Shown piece after piece: positions 6,601 to 8,359 of a stretch of DNA of 8,359 nucleotides. The notes beneath the pieces are model-generated. The model was not told the DNA's origin and did no database searches. It was given only the letters and a program-made list of their open reading frames with translations. Both the position numbers and the translations under genes were made by a program. This DNA comes from an uncultured Lentisphaeria bacterium (GTDB lineage: Bacteria; Verrucomicrobiota; Lentisphaeria; Victivallales; Victivallaceae). Positions within the stretch are counted from its first letter, which is position 1. Each line of letters starts with the position of its first letter. The stretch spans positions 1 to 8,359 of the forward strand of contig CAIJKT010000215.1 in the NCBI GenBank assembly GCA_903821255.1, in the 5' to 3' direction.

Positions 6601-6707
6601 TTTCGCAGATTAAAGATCTGCGCAGCGGTCAGTTGTTAAAATCTGAAAGAACACTGAAAATAGATGTTCCAGCTGGAGAAATTCGCCTGCTACACATCAA
6701 AAGCTGA
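3636..6707 (+). CDS. Exported multidomain glycoside hydrolase-like protein
   Basis: A 1023-residue protein with a Sec signal peptide (1 to about 22; core CVIIACVLSAKLAAA). Suggested modules: a CBM-like beta-sandwich (23-170); a second sandwich (171-290) with an acidic loop DDGKNGDEQAGD (231-242); an F5/8 type C (discoidin/CBM32-like) domain (318-495) opening ENLARGRKVKFS, with LTDGR, DLGN and VSSDGKNFYRV; an Ig-like linker (505-630); a TIM barrel (634-945); and a small C-terminal sandwich (946-1023). Eight barrel strands can be traced, at about 636, 664, 694, 755, 817, 849, 876 and 905. E762 (WWDIECW) ends strand 4 and E887 (GTYGEFD) ends strand 7, the acid/base and nucleophile positions of clan GH-A enzymes. 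CERC (774-777) resembles the cysteine motifs seen after strand 4 in GH42-like and related proteins. The start has GAGG (3626-3629) six bases upstream. The glycan substrate and GH family are unknown. The protein sits outside the cytoplasm, probably binding glycans through its sandwich domains. Confidence 0.85.
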   Translation: MLKGVSCVIIACVLSAKLAAAGAVPDANILYDENFKTLNLSSDPEKGWKANNISAEQINDCMRIREVGPKSYGSIVRYVPFRKDMNYLQIKLGEIENIIYNAKADNASSGGQSLGPLFSGWNTFNLDARNFARESGTFALAVTQFGPNGTPAGGWLDIKQVRVVKIPYGGLTMELKAADVKPAQSAKVGDRIVFRYYAAARLPEDKIAVKCYYQKWMETVKFSNQEILLTDDGKNGDEQAGDCIYSAAITIDRDATALKSEAKECAVIAKAVVNGEATYAVPSFAFDLQTANELERKNIIAGTPLTRENRTLWMERTRGENLARGRKVKFSIAPDYRLTSAGNTDETDLTDGRLADMNDDRIWFSKDTVGWYQGAGKGVNFMLDLGNTEPVGDLVVRCLAGQPQPALASPKKLEAFVSSDGKNFYRVASMEKLMPAEKNQSDFKNFYFLPENGEAYVYPFVLKINSNARYIVLRLTGVTGFLFTDELVVLKAQNADGSFNEVYTKKPTPMFSSGLVVIPRDSELVVSRNIITPDFLEIQDMRTGEDSGKPFTLVMELPAGLRPLNSKAKSTPVDSNMFKWELPGMKAEVPVYIKAETAVPEQAHAVFYAEYKNVPPNKLNVPVKLIDIPQVPALKRLHVSLVWMTEDNALNYPEFFNSWQSMGFNAVGTFPRYWNDTNRQAMKQFVADARQHGMSIIINSTPTWGYGGLRLPPGAEIYSQTPDGKSKNICPSYFGKYYPAELARIEGEVKQVNPDYVWWDIECWHGGIAEAARCERCLAEAKAAGKDMNDFLEDCGTRQMKDFYEIVKKAAGGGKMPVVATYDNEPLEPQYQMYNFNKIYPAYIQQAHPSLYVAGNAERVHNSVRGNYKLMKNRNIIPWLTAGTYGEFDSFKIEQMILEALLNGAGGITYFQFSDFDTPQDFFYHAKALAEIAPYEDLIMDGEVLEPAGSNKELIYSGVKKANEMLLLIGNYRKVKDTGTIIELPMESVSQIKDLRSGQLLKSERTLKIDVPAGEIRLLHIKS

Positions 6708-6738
6708 CCGGATATTGCCGGCGGAAAATCTTCCATCA

Positions 6739-6866
6739 GTGGACCATGTTAACGATCAGGCAAGCCCTATAGAATTCAAAATATGTGCATGGCGAACAAA
6801 TGACGCAAAGAACGATCTCAGCTATAAAGAGTTCGTGGAATTGTGTAGAAAAATAATAAACTCGCC
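6739..6866 (+). pseudogene. Possible gene remnant between converging genes
   Basis: The 159 bases between the exported enzyme and the epimerase contain an open + frame that reads like protein: SPIEFKICAW around 6763-6792, then an amphipathic stretch LSYKEFVELCRKII at 6817-6858. No stop interrupts the frame from 6664 to the end of the gap. There is no ATG in frame and no ribosome binding site; the only start-like codon is the GTG at 6739. After 6866 the frame runs into the antisense of the epimerase gene. It could be the relic of a gene cut by rearrangement, or chance. I do not recognise a family. No convincing terminator was found in the gap for either flanking gene. Confidence 0.2.
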
Positions 6867-7940
6867 TTACTGCTCTTTGATCCAGCGGTCTTTGTTGTAA
6901 TCGTGGATTTCGGTCAGGATGTCTTCGACGTTTTTGGTCAGGCTCCATTCGGGGTAGTGGGATTTGAATTTGGAGACGTCGCTGATCCACCAGATGTGGT
7001 CGCCGACGCGGTTGTCATCGGTGTAACGGGTGTTCATTTTCTGTCCGGTGATTTTTTCGCACAGCACAATTGCCTCCTGCATGGAGCAGTTGCTGAAACG
7101 GCTTCCGCCCATGTTGTAGGCTTCGCCGCCGCGGGGGGCCTGGTAGAAATGCCAGAACGCGTTAATCAAATCTTCCGAATGGATGTTGTCGCGGACCTGT
7201 TTGCCCTTGTAGCCGAAGATGCGGTATTCTTTGCCGGTGATGGCGCATTTCATCAGATAGGCCAGGAATCCGTGGAGTTCGGCGGCGGAATGGCGCGGGC
7301 CGGTCAGGCAGCCGCCGCGGATGAGGCCGGTCTTCATGCCGAAATATCTGACGTATTCCTGCACCATGACGTCGGCGGCGACTTTCGAGGCGCCGAAGAG
7401 TGAATGTTTGCAATGGTCGATGGACATGTTCTCGTCAATGCCGTGCATGAAATAGGGATGGTTGACGTCGATTTCCCAGCGGGTGTCGAGTTCGACCAGC
7501 GGCAGCAGATTGGGATTGTCGCCGTAGACTTTATTGGTTGAAGTGAAGATGAAAACCGCATCGGGGCAGAACTGCCGGGTGGCTTCCAGCATATTGAGCG
7601 TGCCGTTGGCGTTGACGCCGAAGTCGGTAAAAGGTTCGCGGGCGGCCCAGTCGTGCGACGGCTGGGCGGCGGTGTGAATCACCAGTGCGATGTCCCGGCC
7701 GAAATCGCGGAAAATATCGCTGATGGCGCTGAAATCGCGGATGTCGGCGGATTTCGGGATAAAGTTCGGATAATTGATGACCAGTTCGGATTCGACCCAT
7801 TTGGTGGAGGCGTCGTCGCCGAAGAAGTATTTCCGCATGTCGTTGTCAATGCCGACGACATCGAATCCTTTGTCACAGAAAAACCTTACAGCTTCAGAAC
7901 CGATCAGCCCGTTGGAACCGGTGATTACCGCAGTCTTCAT
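6867..7940 (-). CDS. NAD-dependent sugar-nucleotide epimerase, CDP-paratose 2-epimerase-like
   Basis: A 357-residue extended short-chain dehydrogenase/reductase, full length for the family. The Rossmann motif GSNGLIG (8-14) binds NAD, and D32/D34 sit at the end of strand 2. The blocks [16 protein letters not shown] (88-103), [13 protein letters not shown] (132-144), [11 protein letters not shown] (180-190), [10 protein letters not shown] (208-217) and [16 protein letters not shown] (243-258) match the TyvE-like group, which inverts sugars attached to CDP or UDP. The active-site YxxxK appears as F182-x3-K186. The cytoplasmic product would feed surface polysaccharide or glycan synthesis; the exact sugar is unknown. 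GGAAG (7947-7951, - strand) lies six bases before the ATG, and a weak promoter precedes it. It converges on the + strand block, so it is a separate transcript. The DNA looks more GC-rich in third positions than the + strand genes, giving long antisense open frames. Confidence 0.93.
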   Translation of the reverse strand: MKTAVITGSNGLIGSEAVRFFCDKGFDVVGIDNDMRKYFFGDDASTKWVESELVINYPNFIPKSADIRDFSAISDIFRDFGRDIALVIHTAAQPSHDWAAREPFTDFGVNANGTLNMLEATRQFCPDAVFIFTSTNKVYGDNPNLLPLVELDTRWEIDVNHPYFMHGIDENMSIDHCKHSLFGASKVAADVMVQEYVRYFGMKTGLIRGGCLTGPRHSAAELHGFLAYLMKCAITGKEYRIFGYKGKQVRDNIHSEDLINAFWHFYQAPRGGEAYNMGGSRFSNCSMQEAIVLCEKITGQKMNTRYTDDNRVGDHIWWISDVSKFKSHYPEWSLTKNVEDILTEIHDYNKDRWIKEQ

Positions 7941-7986
7941 ATTAAACTTCCGCCATATTTATGTTTGCTGATTTTAAAACCGCTGT

Positions 7987-8015
7987 AATATAATCTGAAT
8001 CCGCGGGAAAAGCAA
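7987..8015 (-). promoter_or_regulatory. Candidate promoter of the epimerase gene
   Basis: Read on the - strand, TTGCTT (8010-8015) and TATATT (7987-7992) are 17 bases apart. The -10 matches consensus at five of six positions, the -35 at three of six. It would start transcription about 40 bases before the ATG at 7940. It lies just downstream of the hairpin that probably ends the AraC-family transcript, which supports independent expression of the epimerase. Confidence 0.4.
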
Positions 8016-8030
8016 AGGGGAGGAAAGAGA

Positions 8031-8063
8031 GAAGTCAGAAGTCAAACGCTGACTCCTGACTTC
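8031..8063 (-). terminator. 14-bp inverted repeat built of heptamers, probable terminator
   Basis: GAAGTCAGAAGTCA (8031-8044) pairs with TGACTCCTGACTTC (8050-8063) around a 5-base loop. The one non-canonical position (8039/8055) is A-C in + strand RNA but G-U in - strand RNA, so the structure is complete only on the - strand, downstream of the AraC-family stop (8069-8071). What follows on that strand is pyrimidine-rich (TCTCTTTCC), not a clean T run, so termination is likely but may be leaky. The left arm is two tandem copies of GAAGTCA, and the right arm is two inverted near-copies. Confidence 0.6.
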
Positions 8064-8068
8064 CGGTT

Positions 8069-8359
8069 TTAGTAGATCGGTATTACTCCGTTTTTGCGGA
8101 ATTGCAGCGGGGTGGTTTTTTGATAGCCTTTGAACGCCCGGATGAAATTTGCCGGGGTTTCATAGCCCACGGCGAAGGCGATTTCTTTGCAGTTCATCCG
8201 GGTGTCTTTCAGGAGATGGCAGGCGTGGATGATTTTCCGGCGGGCAATAAATTCATTCGGCGTGATGCCGGTCTGCTGCTTGAACAGCCTGGAGAAATGT
8301 TCGCGCGAGATATGGAGTTCCGCCGCCACCTGTTCACAGCTTACCTTTTCGCCGATCCG
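8069..8359 (-). CDS. AraC-family transcriptional regulator, C-terminal part
   Basis: The frame is open to the window edge, so only the last 96 residues are visible. The gene starts beyond 8359; the GTG at 8327-8329 lies inside the DNA-binding domain and is not a credible start. Both helix-turn-helix motifs of the AraC/XylS domain are present: EQVAAELHISREHFSRLFKQ, followed by TGITPNEFIARRKI, and then CKEIAFAVGYETPANFIRAFKG with the TTPLQFRK tail. The usual Gly in the tail motif (GxTPxxxR) is replaced, as the tail reads YQKTTPLQFRK. The missing N-terminal half would hold the sensor or dimerisation domain, so the signal is unknown. It lies upstream of the epimerase on the same strand, 128 bases away with a hairpin between. 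Control of the epimerase is possible, but nothing in the sequence shows it. Confidence 0.93.
   Translation of the reverse strand, partial: RIGEKVSCEQVAAELHISREHFSRLFKQQTGITPNEFIARRKIIHACHLLKDTRMNCKEIAFAVGYETPANFIRAFKGYQKTTPLQFRKNGVIPIY

Noticed and set aside
6708..6724. CCGG-ATATTG-CCGG hairpin after the exported enzyme stop as a terminator
   Set aside because: Only four base pairs and no T run follow.
6903..7403. 166-codon open frame on the + strand inside the epimerase gene
   Set aside because: It is antisense to strongly conserved epimerase blocks. It has low-complexity Val/Gly/Ala/Phe composition and no ribosome binding site, and is explained by codon bias of the real gene.
8327..8329. 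GTG as the start of a short 86-residue regulator
   Set aside because: The frame stays open to the window edge with sequence typical of the AraC domain (SCEQ before VAAELHIS), so the gene is cut by the window, not short.

Overview
The window looks like chromosomal DNA of a Lentisphaerota bacterium (Victivallis/Lentisphaera-like); the wider Planctomycetes-Verrucomicrobia-Chlamydiae group is the fallback. The best evidence is the pseudopilin at 2786-3577. Its [13 protein letters not shown] helix, [13 protein letters not shown] segment and CSNNMKQIG motif are typical of the large pseudopilin families in that group, which is also rich in LacI and AraC regulators and secreted multidomain glycosidases. 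This assignment rests on remembered family patterns, not on a search.

Layout: 1-369 has no recognisable gene. It holds a long near-perfect inverted repeat (6-86), a rho-independent terminator (177-213), AT-rich DNA, and a full-consensus promoter (300-328) with a palindrome at the expected transcription start. From 370 to 6707 four genes lie on the + strand: a LacI-family regulator, a cytoplasmic all-helical toroid protein of unassigned reaction, a prepilin-like protein, and a 1023-residue exported protein whose core reads as a glycosidase TIM barrel behind several beta-sandwich modules. Two palindromes separate the regulator from the toroid gene. A strong hairpin terminator separates the pseudopilin from the exported enzyme. 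From 6708 to 6866 there is coding-like but startless sequence, perhaps a gene remnant. From 6867 to the end two genes lie on the - strand: a CDP-paratose 2-epimerase-like sugar-nucleotide epimerase and, upstream of it, the C-terminal DNA-binding half of an AraC-family regulator cut by the window edge. A heptamer-built inverted repeat lies between them.

Inferred biology: the + strand block reads as a small sugar- or glycan-use locus. The LacI protein would sense a sugar, the exported enzyme would cut a glycan outside the cytoplasm, the toroid protein would act on products inside, and the pseudopilin would be a surface or periplasmic partner. There is no transporter, SusC/D pair, sulfatase or kinase in the window, so the pathway is incomplete here and the substrate is unknown. 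The - strand epimerase belongs to nucleotide-sugar metabolism and is probably a separate unit. No CRISPR, tRNA, rRNA, transposase or recognisable defence system was seen.
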